A stretch of 64,000 nucleotides of DNA from Faecalibacterium sp. Lineage in GTDB: Bacteria; Bacillota; Clostridia; Oscillospirales; Ruminococcaceae. Below are positions 9,190-16,991 of the stretch, one piece after another; position 1 is the stretch's first letter; each line of letters starts with the position of its first letter. A program made the translations under genes and the position numbers. The stretch lies in NCBI GenBank assembly GCA_029264955.1, contig JARHYC010000002.1, forward strand, positions 1 through 64,000, in the 5' to 3' direction. The notes under the pieces were generated by a model. The model had not been told where the DNA came from. It saw only the letters and a program-made list of their open reading frames with translations, and made no database searches.

Positions 9190-9440
9190 AAAAGTGTCTG
9201 CAACGTTTTGTTGTGTGTTACGGCGAGGATGTAAGGATTCGCCTGTCATATAGAATGTGAACTTGGACTGCTGAGATTTGGTATGAGAACATACAGTACT
9301 TTTGGTGGCTATCGTTTCGCCTGACGGTGGTTTCCTATTGCATATAGGGGAAACTTTGAACAAAGGAAGGATAGGGATAACGAGTGAGTACTGAGGCCAG
9401 CATCCAAGAAAGGAATGCTGGCTTGTATTATTGCAAACGC
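9190..9440 (+). ncRNA. candidate structured non-coding RNA
   Basis: No plausible coding frame is seen, but the stretch is dense in complementary segments: GGCGA / TCGCC (near 9222-9244), GTATG-AGAA-CATAC (near 9281-9294), CAGTACT pairing with AGTACTG about 100 bases later, GTTTCCTAT / ATAGGGGAAAC inside that closing stem, and CTTTG / CAAAG. It ends in GCCAGCAT / ATGCTGGC followed by TTGTATT, a terminator-like hairpin (about 9411-9440). I do not recognise a named family. The 5' end and strand are inferred from the terminator. Confidence 0.32.
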
Positions 9441-9483
9441 AGGTGTAAAAAGGGACTTGTAAAACCCATCCGATCAAAAAAGA

Positions 9484-9527
9484 AACGGCAAACAGAACAC
9501 ACATGAATTCTGTCTGCCGCTTGATGA
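9484..9527 (-). terminator. second terminator downstream of the tRNA operon
   Basis: Read on the minus strand: CGGCAGACAGAA / TTCTGTTTGCCG followed by TTTCTTTTTT. Confidence 0.65.
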
Positions 9528-9543
9528 TATGAGATTGGAGTTG

Positions 9544-9584
9544 CAAAAAGAAAAGACCTAAATGCTTTCACATTCAGGTCTTTG
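9544..9584 (-). terminator. terminator of the tRNA-Phe/tRNA-Gly operon
   Basis: On the minus strand AAAGACCTGAATG / CATTTAGGTCTTT followed by TCTTTTTG, starting 5 bases after tRNA-Gly. Confidence 0.8.
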
Positions 9585-9588
9585 TTGT

Positions 9589-9663
9589 GGAGCGGCCGAC
9601 GAGGCTCGAACTCGCTACCTCCACCTTGGCAAGGTGGCGCTCTACCAGATGAGCTACGGCCGC
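9589..9663 (-). tRNA. tRNA-Gly (GCC)
   Basis: The minus strand folds as a cloverleaf: acceptor GCGGCCG / CGGCCGC, D-arm with AGCTCATCTGGTAGAGC, anticodon loop TTGCCAA (anticodon GCC), T-arm GTTCGAGCC. The 3' CCA is encoded. It is the second gene of a two-tRNA transcript. Confidence 0.95.
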
Positions 9664-9699
9664 ATATTTGGTGCAAAGGTTTTTACCTCAGCACCATGC

Positions 9700-9775
9700 T
9701 GGTGCCTCCGATCGGAATCGAACCAATGACACGGGGATTTTCAGTCCCCTGCTCTACCTACTGAGCTACAGAGGC
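9700..9775 (-). tRNA. tRNA-Phe (GAA)
   Basis: The minus strand shows acceptor GCCTCTG / CGGAGGC, anticodon stem GGGGA / TCCCC with loop CTGAAAA (anticodon GAA), T-arm GGTTCGATTCC and encoded CCA. It is first in the transcript, directly after the promoter at 9793-9820. Confidence 0.96.
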
Positions 9776-9792
9776 GCGTCCCAACGACACTT

Positions 9793-9820
9793 ATTATACC
9801 AGAAAAATCCTATTTGTAAA
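9793..9820 (-). promoter_or_regulatory. tRNA operon promoter
   Basis: On the minus strand TTTACA, 16-base spacer, TATAAT, ending about 18 bases before tRNA-Phe. Confidence 0.7.
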
Positions 9821-9855
9821 GCAAAAATTACAATTTTTTTGAAAAAATTTGTGCC

Positions 9856-9883
9856 TTGCGCTATATCGTTGTTTTTTTATGCT
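9856..9883 (+). promoter_or_regulatory. candidate promoter of the DUF1540 gene
   Basis: TTGCGC, 16-base spacer, TATGCT. Confidence 0.35.
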
Positions 9884-9954
9884 AGTTTCTGGGGTCGGGT
9901 GTATAAAGGAAACATAGGTGACCATACTATCAGCACAAAGGAGGGTTGATTGAT

Positions 9955-10119
9955 ATGGAAAACAAAGGTGTTATTTGTGATGTGACCCAGTGCATCCACA
10001 ATGTTGGCTGCGAAAAGTGCAATTTGGACCAGATCAAGGTGACGGAGCATACTGCTTCTAACAACAAGAATGTGGATACGCCCCATTTCTGTCAGAACTA
10101 TCAGTGCAAGCACTGCTGA
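9955..10119 (+). CDS. DUF1540 cysteine-rich small protein
   Basis: A 54-residue protein with seven cysteines (positions 8, 13, 19, 22, 46, 51, 54). The layout ICDVTQCIHN ... C-x-x-C-x-x-x-x-I-x-V then a C-terminal cysteine pair matches DUF1540, a small likely metal-binding family common in spore-forming Firmicutes and often present in several copies; its role is unknown. AAAGGAGG (9938-9945) precedes the ATG and a terminator follows, so it is a complete one-gene unit. Confidence 0.8.
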   Translation: MENKGVICDVTQCIHNVGCEKCNLDQIKVTEHTASNNKNVDTPHFCQNYQCKHC

Positions 10120-10130
10120 CACACCGAATC

Positions 10131-10163
10131 CCGGCGGCATGGCATGAGCCATGCCGTTTTTTT
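10131..10163 (+). terminator. terminator of the DUF1540 gene
   Basis: GGCATGGC-atga-GCCATGCC followed by a run of seven T. Confidence 0.85.
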
Positions 10164-10277
10164 ATTGGGGAACCCTATAGTGTATTGGGGCAGCGGACTG
10201 GAAATTATCCAGAGCATATTACAAAGTGTGCAGCTCACTATAAGATGAGAGAATAGCAACAAGCTGAGAGAAAACAG

Positions 10278-10306
10278 TTTACATTCCGGCACAAAGTGAC
10301 TACAAT
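10278..10306 (+). promoter_or_regulatory. promoter of the 62-residue protein gene
   Basis: TTTACA, 17-base spacer, TACAAT, about 60 bases before the start. Confidence 0.55.
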
Positions 10307-10364
10307 AAAGCAGAACGGCCTGTTCTGAGCAACATGCCGAAACCAGAAACGTGGAGGAATTATC

Positions 10365-10553
10365 ATGCTGACTTTTGAACAGGCAGAAGCAATGCTGACA
10401 CCGCAGCAGCGCAGCGAGATGGCGCGTGTTGTGCTGGAAGATGACGTATTGCTGCCAGATGAAATGTCCGAGGCGCAGCGCGTATTTTGCATGGGATTAG
10501 AAGCGTACTGTGAGTACGAATGCCGTGCAGATGTAACCAAGTATTTGCTGTAA
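10365..10553 (+). CDS. hypothetical 62-residue acidic protein
   Basis: I do not recognise this family. The product is rich in Glu, Ala and Met, predicted mostly helical, with no membrane segment and two cysteines near the C-terminus (CEYEC). Support for a real gene: a good promoter, GTGGAGG before the ATG, native-like codon use, and a strong terminator right after the stop. It is a monocistronic unit next to the end of the Bce module. Confidence 0.6.
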   Translation: MLTFEQAEAMLTPQQRSEMARVVLEDDVLLPDEMSEAQRVFCMGLEAYCEYECRADVTKYLL

Positions 10554-10560
10554 GGATGCA

Positions 10561-10607
10561 TCACAAAAGAGCAGCACAGACGATAAAGCCTGTGCTGCTC
10601 TTTTTAT
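10561..10607 (+). terminator. terminator, possibly bidirectional
   Basis: AAAGAGCAGCACAG / CTGTGCTGCTCTTTTT with a 10-base loop. It separates the small protein from the convergent Bce module. Confidence 0.8.
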
Positions 10608-10628
10608 AGTATATAGCAGAGATTCTGT

Positions 10629-11108
10629 TCAGCAGTCTGATTTGGCATATTCAGAAGTGAGCGTAACTGTGCCGGAAAAATCCGCATACTGCACCATAAT
10701 GTAATTGCCGCCGCTTTCCAGAAATAGCTGCGTATCGAAAGCCCCAGTATTATCCGGCTCCAGCAGGATGATTTCATCATTCAGGCGGATGCGAATAACT
10801 GCGCTGCCGCCTTGTGAATGAATCGTACCGGAAAGGTTCAGTGTACGGTTAGACAGCGCTGCACCACCGAAAATCACATTTTTTCCGGTAACACCAGTAC
10901 ATTCTGCCTGATAGGTACCGCAGTATGTGTCATCTCCAAAAACACGGGTGCCAATCAGTCGCTCATCTGCAGTGATTTGCGAGTGGCCCAGTTGTTCGGT
11001 CCAGCTTTCCGTCCAGGTATACAGTGCAGTACCAGATAAATGATTACAGGCGGTTACACTGCACACCAGCGCCAGAAGCATGACACAAAAGATGAGAAAT
11101 CGTTTCAT
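10629..11108 (-). CDS. hypothetical lipoprotein of the Bce-type module
   Basis: A 159-residue protein with a lipoprotein signal (hydrophobic core, then VTAC with Cys21 as lipid site) and a compact, probably beta-rich outer domain. I recognise no known domain. It starts 15 bases after the stop of the ABC permease and reads in the same direction, so it is likely the last gene of that operon. Standard BceAB operons have no such gene; a role as an accessory binding or shielding lipoprotein for antimicrobial peptides is inference. Confidence 0.65.
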   Translation of the reverse strand: MKRFLIFCVMLLALVCSVTACNHLSGTALYTWTESWTEQLGHSQITADERLIGTRVFGDDTYCGTYQAECTGVTGKNVIFGGAALSNRTLNLSGTIHSQGGSAVIRIRLNDEIILLEPDNTGAFDTQLFLESGGNYIMVQYADFSGTVTLTSEYAKSDC

Positions 11109-11123
11109 AGAAGAAGCCCTCTC

Positions 11124-13070
11124 TTACTGGCTGACGATTTTATAATAGACTTTTGCCGTCAGCAGATAAACCAGCAGATAGAATGCAGCAAAAACCAGAT
11201 AGCAGCTAACCGTGGAGCCGAAGAATAGCCGACGATTCAGCAGATTCAGCATGGCAAGCAGCTTAACCATCAGCGGGTATGCAGCAATCACGTGGAGGCC
11301 GGCAACTGCCAAAGGCAGGAAAAATACCGTGATGATTTGGGAGTGAATGGTGGACTTGATTTCCTGACTGCTCATACCAACCTGGCGCAGGATCTTGTAG
11401 CGATCCCGGTCATCAAAGCCTTCGGTAATTTGTTTGTAGTAAATAATCAATACGGTTGCCATCAGGAACAAAATGCCCAGGAACACGCCAATGAAAAAGA
11501 ATCCACTATACAGCCCAACAAAACTATCGTGCGCTTCAGTTTTTACTTCCAACAAGCCGATAGATGGAATGGGTGCATTCAGTATATCGTTGGAAAAAGC
11601 AAGTTGGCTTTTTGCATCAGCGCTTGTGTCAAAGCCGTAATAAGCTCTTAATGCCGTGCCTTCTTCTGCGTTCTGCATGAGAGAAGCAAAGGATTCGTTC
11701 CAATCGGCGAGGGTGCTGTCGGATACGACCAAATAGTAAGAATCAAAGACAAAGGAAGCGAGAACGCCGTTGGGTGGATATGCGTCTGCCTTTTCTTTGA
11801 TGATATAAGTGCTGTCAAACAGATTTAGGGTGGGGTAATCATAAGGAGTACGACCATCTACCAATAGAATCTCCTCCGAGGCGAGCTGGTAGGTGGTATC
11901 CATGATACGGTTGTAATCGGAAAGCGGCATCACAATGGCGACATCTGTGCCGTAGCCTTCCGTACTGACAATAAAGTTGTCCTTGCTTCGGGAGCAGGGG
12001 AAAAACAGATAGGAGTATTGCATTTCGTCCTGTATGGGGAAATCCTGATTGGCTTGCAGCGTGTGGATTTCTTCCACAGCAGCGTCTGCATTTGCGCCGT
12101 CCAGATAAACGCAGAAATCGTTGGGATAACGGGACTGGATAACATCCTGAATACCCAGTACCATGGAACCGGTAGAAGAAATGATAATCAATACCATAGT
12201 GGACAAAATGCAGATGTTGGCAAGCCCTACGGCATTCTGTTTCATACGGTACAACAGACCGGATACGCTGATGAAATGTTCGGGCTGATAATAGAAACGC
12301 TTGTTTTTGCGCATTAGCTTCAGGATTGCGATGCTTCCGGCGGTGAAAAGCAGATAGGTGCCAACCATGACCAACGCTACGGCACCAAAAAAGGTGCCAA
12401 TAGCAGAAAGGGCATCTTTGGCGGTGCGTGCGTAGGAATAACCTGCGCCGATACAGACAAAGCCCAGCAGGGCCAAAAACCACTTGGCTTTGGGTTCTCG
12501 CTCACCTGCATGAGAATCTTGCATCAATGCAATCGGGCTGCTAGTCTGAATCTGCCGCACCGCGTTTGCATAAATCAAAAGAAAAATCAGAAGAAAATAT
12601 CCAGCGGTATGCCCCACAACTTTGGGCGAAAGAAAAAAGCCCAGCGATGCCGACTGATTGGAAAAATGTGTAATCAACAGAAACATCAGTTTGTCTAACG
12701 CAATACCAAGCAAAAGCCCACCGCCGATGCTGATGGCAGCTACATACAAGGTTTCCCAAGCAAGAGTTTTGGCAAGATGATGCTTTTCCATACCCAGAAT
12801 GTGGAACAGACCAAATTCCTTTTTGCGGCGTTTCACCAGAAAGCTGTTGGTGTAAAACAGAAAAATAATGGAAAACAGTGCAACAACACCACTGCCGACA
12901 ATCAGCAAGGAACCAAGCCCCATATTGATCAGCGCAGGATTGTTGGCAAGGGATTTGATCAAGTAGTACATCATTACTGTAATGGTACAGGTAATGATAT
13001 AGGGAATGTAGGTTTTGGCATTCTTGCGGATGTTATCCACTGCCAAACGTGGAAAGAAGCTTTTATTCAT
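11124..13070 (-). CDS. BceB-type ABC transporter permease
   Basis: A 648-residue FtsX-family permease of the peptide-antibiotic detoxification type (BceB/VraG/YtsD). The N-terminus (MNKSFFPRLAVDNIRKN) is characteristic. FtsX domains lie at both ends (RRKKEFGLFHILGMEKHHL in the first), with a large external domain between, where sensing of peptide and of the cognate kinase occurs in this family. The start at 13070 overlaps the last codons of the ATPase gene by 8 bases, which implies translational coupling; the upstream in-frame ATG at 13082 lies inside the ATPase. It likely frees lipid II-cycle targets from peptides such as bacitracin or nisin. Confidence 0.88.
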   Translation of the reverse strand: MNKSFFPRLAVDNIRKNAKTYIPYIITCTITVMMYYLIKSLANNPALINMGLGSLLIVGSGVVALFSIIFLFYTNSFLVKRRKKEFGLFHILGMEKHHLAKTLAWETLYVAAISIGGGLLLGIALDKLMFLLITHFSNQSASLGFFLSPKVVGHTAGYFLLIFLLIYANAVRQIQTSSPIALMQDSHAGEREPKAKWFLALLGFVCIGAGYSYARTAKDALSAIGTFFGAVALVMVGTYLLFTAGSIAILKLMRKNKRFYYQPEHFISVSGLLYRMKQNAVGLANICILSTMVLIIISSTGSMVLGIQDVIQSRYPNDFCVYLDGANADAAVEEIHTLQANQDFPIQDEMQYSYLFFPCSRSKDNFIVSTEGYGTDVAIVMPLSDYNRIMDTTYQLASEEILLVDGRTPYDYPTLNLFDSTYIIKEKADAYPPNGVLASFVFDSYYLVVSDSTLADWNESFASLMQNAEEGTALRAYYGFDTSADAKSQLAFSNDILNAPIPSIGLLEVKTEAHDSFVGLYSGFFFIGVFLGILFLMATVLIIYYKQITEGFDDRDRYKILRQVGMSSQEIKSTIHSQIITVFFLPLAVAGLHVIAAYPLMVKLLAMLNLLNRRLFFGSTVSCYLVFAAFYLLVYLLTAKVYYKIVSQ

Positions 13071-13830
13071 GCTGCTCACCACCCGTCGCCAGCAGGGTCA
13101 GCGTGTCCGAAATTTTCTGGAACTGCTGTTCCTGAGTTGCATTGCCCCGATAGATTTGATGGAACACTTCGCCGTCTTTGATGAACAAAACACGGCTGGC
13201 ATGGCTTGCCGCTTTGGTGGAGTGGGTGACCATCAGAATGGTTTGCCCCTCTTGGTTGATTTGATTGAACACTTGCAGCAGACTGTCCGAAGAGCGGGAA
13301 TCCAGCGCGCCAGTGGGTTCATCTGCCAAGATCAGCTTGGGCTGGGTAATCAGCGCACGAGCAACCGCAACACGCTGTTTCTGACCGCCGGAAACTTCAT
13401 ACGGGTATTTATTGAGGATTTTCTGGATGCCCAGCTTCTGCGCCAGCGGCTGAAGACGTGAGGACATATCTTCATATCGTGCGCCAGCCAGTACCAGTGG
13501 CAGGAAGATGTTGTCCTGCAACGTAAAAGTGTCCAGCAAGTTAAAATCCTGAAATACAAATCCCAGATTATCCCGGCGGAAAGCTGCGCTTTCTTTTTCC
13601 CGCACAGTGGAAAGGGATTTGCCGTTCAGCAGCACTTCGCCCCGCGTGGGGGTGTCTAAAGTTGCCAGAATGTTCAGCAGTGTGGTTTTGCCGCTGCCGG
13701 ATTCACCCATGATAGCGACGTATTCGCCCGGCTCCACAGAAAAAGAAACGTTCTTCAGTGCTTCGACCTGACTGCCGCCAAAGCGGGTAGTATAAATCTT
13801 TTGCAGACATTTTGCCTCTAATATAGCCAT
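13063..13830 (-). CDS. BceA-type ABC transporter ATPase
   Basis: A 255-residue ATPase of the MacB/BceA group. Walker A is GESGSGKTT (about 42-50), the signature VSGGQKQRVAVARAL and Walker B LILADEPTGALDS are intact, and the switch histidine follows in MVTHS. The start at 13830 is chosen because AAAGGAGG precedes it; an ATG at 13857 has no ribosome site. The gene overlaps the permease at its 3' end. A BceR-like operator and a promoter candidate lie in the 110 bases upstream. Confidence 0.9.
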   Translation of the reverse strand: MAILEAKCLQKIYTTRFGGSQVEALKNVSFSVEPGEYVAIMGESGSGKTTLLNILATLDTPTRGEVLLNGKSLSTVREKESAAFRRDNLGFVFQDFNLLDTFTLQDNIFLPLVLAGARYEDMSSRLQPLAQKLGIQKILNKYPYEVSGGQKQRVAVARALITQPKLILADEPTGALDSRSSDSLLQVFNQINQEGQTILMVTHSTKAASHASRVLFIKDGEVFHQIYRGNATQEQQFQKISDTLTLLATGGEQHE

Positions 13831-13919
13831 AAAACAGACCTCCTTTGGTTGTGGCATGAGTATAACAAAACGACCGAACTGTCAGACATCGAATCGTGTG
13901 ACATTTCGGCCGTTTCCTG

Positions 13920-13933
13920 TGACATTTTTGTAA
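13920..13933 (-). promoter_or_regulatory. candidate BceR-type operator
   Basis: On the minus strand TTACA-AAAA-TGTCA, an exact match to the known BceR-type pattern TNACA-N4-TGTNA. It lies just after the kinase stop codon and about 90 bases before the ATPase start. A possible -10 (TATACT, about 13859-13864) lies downstream on that strand. Confidence 0.55.
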
Positions 13934-13940
13934 GATGCCG

Positions 13941-14951
13941 TCATTCCACACCCAAAGATGCGGTAGAAAGGTCCAGTGAAATAGTGGTTCCCTGTCCGGG
14001 GGTGGATTCTGCCCAGATCCGATGCGAAAGCCGCTCTGCTGCGGATTTGCATAGATACAGACCAAGACCAGACGCTTTTTTATCAGCACGCCCATTGTAA
14101 CCGGTGAATCCTTTTTCAAAAATGCGGGGCAAATCTTCCGGAGCGATACCGATTCCGGTGTCGGTGATTTGCAATACTTTTTCTGATGTGACGGTAATGG
14201 TCACCGTACCGGCAGCGGGGGTGTATTTTACGCTGTTGGAGAGAATCTGCTCGATGATGAATAAAAGCCATTTTTCATCTGTCAGTACCGAAACGTGCAC
14301 TGGGGCATAAACCAGCCGAATCCGGCGCTGAATAAACAAGGGGGCATATTTGTGAATCGCCTGTTTGAGAATCCTGTCTAAATCATAGGTACGGAACAGA
14401 TAATCCGAAGCGTTGCTGCCCAGCCGCAGATAGCTTAGAACCATTTCTACATATTGTTCAATGCGGAACAGCTCGGTGGACAAAAGATGATTTTCCTCGG
14501 TGTCCTCCGATTCCAGAATTAACTTCATAGAGGAAATGGGTGTTTTGATTTGATGTACCCAAGTAGTGTAATAATCTATGCTTTCCTGCTCAGCGGTTTG
14601 GCGCGCAGTGCGTTCCGCATCCAAAACCTGAGAGAGCCCCAGAATGATATCAGACAAATCCTGTTCGGATTGTGTGGCGGGTGGGGGGAGTTTATCCAGC
14701 ATCAAAGGCAGATTTTCCTGCACTGTTTGGCGCATCTGGTGTTTTTTGTGCCAGTATACGGCGTGAAACGGCAGTGCTACCAGTAAAAAGACAAGGCACA
14801 GCCCCGCGGCATAAAAAAACGCTTCACTGGGCAGACCATACAAATAAGTCACCAGCCCAAACACACCAGACACAAACACCAATAAAAACAGGAACGGCGA
14901 CAACTCATGCAGATAACAAAATAGACAAGAGTACCAGTTTTCTTTTTTCAT
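13941..14951 (-). CDS. BceS-type sensor histidine kinase
   Basis: A 336-residue intramembrane-sensing kinase: two membrane helices in the first 65 residues with almost no external loop, then a DHp helix with His133 in WVHQIKTPIS, N-box in QILSNSVKYTP and G-box DTGIGI. Such kinases do not sense peptides themselves but form a complex with the BceAB transporter, here encoded just downstream. The gene begins 9 bases after the response regulator stop codon. Confidence 0.9.
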   Translation of the reverse strand: MKKENWYSCLFCYLHELSPFLFLLVFVSGVFGLVTYLYGLPSEAFFYAAGLCLVFLLVALPFHAVYWHKKHQMRQTVQENLPLMLDKLPPPATQSEQDLSDIILGLSQVLDAERTARQTAEQESIDYYTTWVHQIKTPISSMKLILESEDTEENHLLSTELFRIEQYVEMVLSYLRLGSNASDYLFRTYDLDRILKQAIHKYAPLFIQRRIRLVYAPVHVSVLTDEKWLLFIIEQILSNSVKYTPAAGTVTITVTSEKVLQITDTGIGIAPEDLPRIFEKGFTGYNGRADKKASGLGLYLCKSAAERLSHRIWAESTPGQGTTISLDLSTASLGVE

Positions 14952-14960
14952 GTATGCCTC

Positions 14961-15632
14961 TTATTCAATCAGGTAACCTTTACCTACTTTAGTGGTAATG
15001 AAATCGTGCAAGCCCGCATTTTCCAACTTTTTCCGCAGACGGTTTACATTGACGGTCAGGGTATTTTCTTCCACATAAGCATCCATCTGCCATAGCTTGG
15101 TCATTAAGGTATCACGGCTGACAATACGCCCCTTGCATTCCAGCAGTGTTTGCAGAATACGGAATTCATTTTTTGTCAGCTCGATGTGCTGTTCGTTATA
15201 GGCCAGGCTGGCATCGTTTAAGTTTAAGATGGCGCCCCGATGCTCCAGCACAGCGGTTTTTCCGGATAAATCGTAGGTGCGACGCAATACGGCACGGATT
15301 TTTGCGGTCATTACGCCTAGGTCGATGGGTTTGGCAATAAAATCATCGCCGCCCATGTCCATTGCCATAACGATATTCATATTATCCGAAGCCGAAGAAA
15401 TAAAAACAACAGGAACACTGGATACCCGGCGGATTTCAGTACACCAGTGGTATCCGTTATAAAACGGGAGCATAATGTCCATCAAAACCAGATGTGGGTC
15501 ATAGGAGGAAAAAGCGGACATGATATTTTGAAAGTCTGAGACGCATTGTACCTGATTGCCCCAGGATTCGATTTGAGCCTGGATGGCGTGCGCCAGCGTG
15601 GGGTCGTCTTCTACGACCAAAATACGATACAT
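14961..15632 (-). CDS. BceR-type response regulator
   Basis: A 223-residue OmpR-family regulator with receiver domain (acidic pair Glu8-Asp9/Asp10, phosphoacceptor Asp52 in LVLMDIMLP, Lys in FIAKPID) and a winged-helix DNA-binding domain ending in VGKGYLIE. It is the first gene of the module. Together with the downstream kinase it should activate the ATPase-permease genes through the operator at 13920-13933. Confidence 0.92.
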   Translation of the reverse strand: MYRILVVEDDPTLAHAIQAQIESWGNQVQCVSDFQNIMSAFSSYDPHLVLMDIMLPFYNGYHWCTEIRRVSSVPVVFISSASDNMNIVMAMDMGGDDFIAKPIDLGVMTAKIRAVLRRTYDLSGKTAVLEHRGAILNLNDASLAYNEQHIELTKNEFRILQTLLECKGRIVSRDTLMTKLWQMDAYVEENTLTVNVNRLRKKLENAGLHDFITTKVGKGYLIE

Positions 15633-15665
15633 CGTAACACCTCTTTTGCAAAATCCATGTCTTTT

Positions 15666-15694
15666 ACTACACCATGTAAAACAAGAAAAGTCAA
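15666..15694 (-). promoter_or_regulatory. promoter of the bceRS-like genes
   Basis: On the minus strand TTGACT, 17-base spacer, TGTAGT, about 35 bases before the regulator start. Confidence 0.55.
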
Positions 15695-15714
15695 GTAGCA
15701 GAAAAAATTCGATA

Positions 15715-15743
15715 TGGACAAAATCGAGTAGTCTGCGTATGAT
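15715..15743 (+). promoter_or_regulatory. divergent promoter of the lipoprotein pair
   Basis: TGGACA, 17-base spacer, TATGAT. It lies 20 bases from the -35 of the divergent regulator promoter, so the two could be co-regulated. Confidence 0.5.
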
Positions 15744-15784
15744 GAAATAAAAGCTATGCTGATTTGGAAAAGGAGGTCGTTCTT

Positions 15785-16366
15785 ATGAAAAAATGGAATC
15801 GATGTACTTTAGTGGGGGCTGCACTGGTGGTGTCGGCTGCTTTACTAGTGGGTTGTACGGGATCGGAATCAGAATCAAATGTGCCGCCTGCGGAAACACA
15901 AACTCCTGCCCCAACACAGGCCATCGCAACGGCAGAGCCACAGCAAAGTGCGGAGCCAACCCCAGAGGCTGCGATAAATCCCGCGCAAAAAACCGTAAAC
16001 CAAATTAAAGACCAGTTGGATCGGATGTCCGGCTGGGGAACCGGAACCGCTGGTTCAACGCTGTCCAGCGCAGGGGCAGCATATGGGCTGATTGTGTGCT
16101 GTGACGAAAACCATGTAGCAGAACTGGATATGGAAGTATTGAAAGCTGCGGTGGAGGATTGGCTGGCAGAAGTGCCGGAAGAATTCCGGGCCGATATGAA
16201 AGAAAATTGGCAGACGGTTGCCTGTATGGGCAGCAGTATCCTGGCACAGGAGGATTATGCTATGGCGCTGCTGACCGATTTGGAATGTACGCCGATTGAA
16301 TCGGAAACTGCAGAGAAAAACTGGACTTGTTTTTGTCAGGCGGCAAATGCAGTAATGGTGCAGTAA
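15785..16366 (+). CDS. hypothetical lipoprotein, divergent from the Bce-type module
   Basis: A 193-residue protein with a lipoprotein signal (MKKWNR, hydrophobic core, LVGC), a low-complexity Pro/Thr/Glu/Ala linker (about 30-65) and a C-terminal domain of unknown family rich in acidic residues and Trp. The start at 15785 follows AAAAGGAGG; the longer frame from 15764 overlaps that ribosome site. It shares a short divergent promoter region with the Bce-type regulator, and a second lipoprotein gene follows. It may take part in the same envelope-stress response; that is inference. Confidence 0.7.
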   Translation: MKKWNRCTLVGAALVVSAALLVGCTGSESESNVPPAETQTPAPTQAIATAEPQQSAEPTPEAAINPAQKTVNQIKDQLDRMSGWGTGTAGSTLSSAGAAYGLIVCCDENHVAELDMEVLKAAVEDWLAEVPEEFRADMKENWQTVACMGSSILAQEDYAMALLTDLECTPIESETAEKNWTCFCQAANAVMVQ

Positions 16367-16410
16367 GAAACAAGACCGTTTGATAGATGATGATTGAACA
16401 GGTGATTGAA

Positions 16411-16890
16411 ATGAAAAAATTAGCAGTCTTTGTTTTGGCAATCGTGACAGCACTGACCTTTGCGGGATGTTCCAAAACAGAAGAAACCACAACGAAAGTT
16501 TACTCGTTTCGCGGAGAAAACGAAGTGTGCAGCGTAAACAATGGCGTAATCGTGATTTCGCCCACAGCAGACATTTTTTATGGCGGAGAACTGGAAGGAA
16601 TCGAGGGGGAGTTTGCGGATCTTGTATCGTGCAGCACAACCTTTTATGTTTTAGTCAATGGTGAAAAGGAAAATCTTTTCAGCAATGTTGCGGTCGATCA
16701 GTCCGGAGGTACGCTTTCGTTTGACCAAGAAATCGGACAAATGACCGGGGAGCACTTTATAAAAGTGGAAAGCGAAGCGCTGGAAAACAGCCTTTATTTT
16801 GAATTAGAAACAACGGATAAAAACGGAACAACAAACAACTATCAAATTCCGATGAATGTGGTTGAAGTCACCAAAGATATCAGTAGATAA
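16411..16890 (+). CDS. hypothetical lipoprotein
   Basis: A 159-residue protein with a clear lipoprotein signal (MKKLAVFVLAIVTALTFAGC). The rest looks like a beta-sandwich (FYGGELEG and similar), of a type seen in Firmicute lipoproteins of unknown function. I know no assigned role. The start at 16411 is preferred because the lipoprotein signal begins there; the frame is open from ATG 16387 but without a ribosome site. It lies 44 bases after the preceding lipoprotein stop and is probably co-transcribed. A strong terminator follows. Confidence 0.7.
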   Translation: MKKLAVFVLAIVTALTFAGCSKTEETTTKVYSFRGENEVCSVNNGVIVISPTADIFYGGELEGIEGEFADLVSCSTTFYVLVNGEKENLFSNVAVDQSGGTLSFDQEIGQMTGEHFIKVESEALENSLYFELETTDKNGTTNNYQIPMNVVEVTKDISR

Positions 16891-16928
16891 ATAGTGCATA
16901 GTCTGCGTGATTGCATTGTGATCATAAA

Positions 16929-16971
16929 AAGAGCCGCGGAGAAAAGATACAACTTTTCTCCGCGGCTTTTT
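16929..16971 (+). terminator. bidirectional terminator
   Basis: GAGCCGCGGAGAAAAG / CTTTTCTCCGCGGCTTTTTT, a 16-base perfect stem. It serves the lipoprotein pair and the convergent cysteine-rich gene. Confidence 0.9.
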
Positions 16972-16991
16972 TGTGTGCGGGAAGGGCAGGG

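Noticed and set aside
9250..9300. A CTGAGA element suggesting a TPP riboswitch
   Set aside because: The rest of the TPP core (CCTGATCTGGATAATGCC-type) is absent and no thiamine gene follows.
9428..9764. Open frames over the tRNA-Gly and tRNA-Phe genes
   Set aside because: Their residues (for example GSNSLPPPWQGGALPDELRPH) come from tRNA sequence; no ribosome site.
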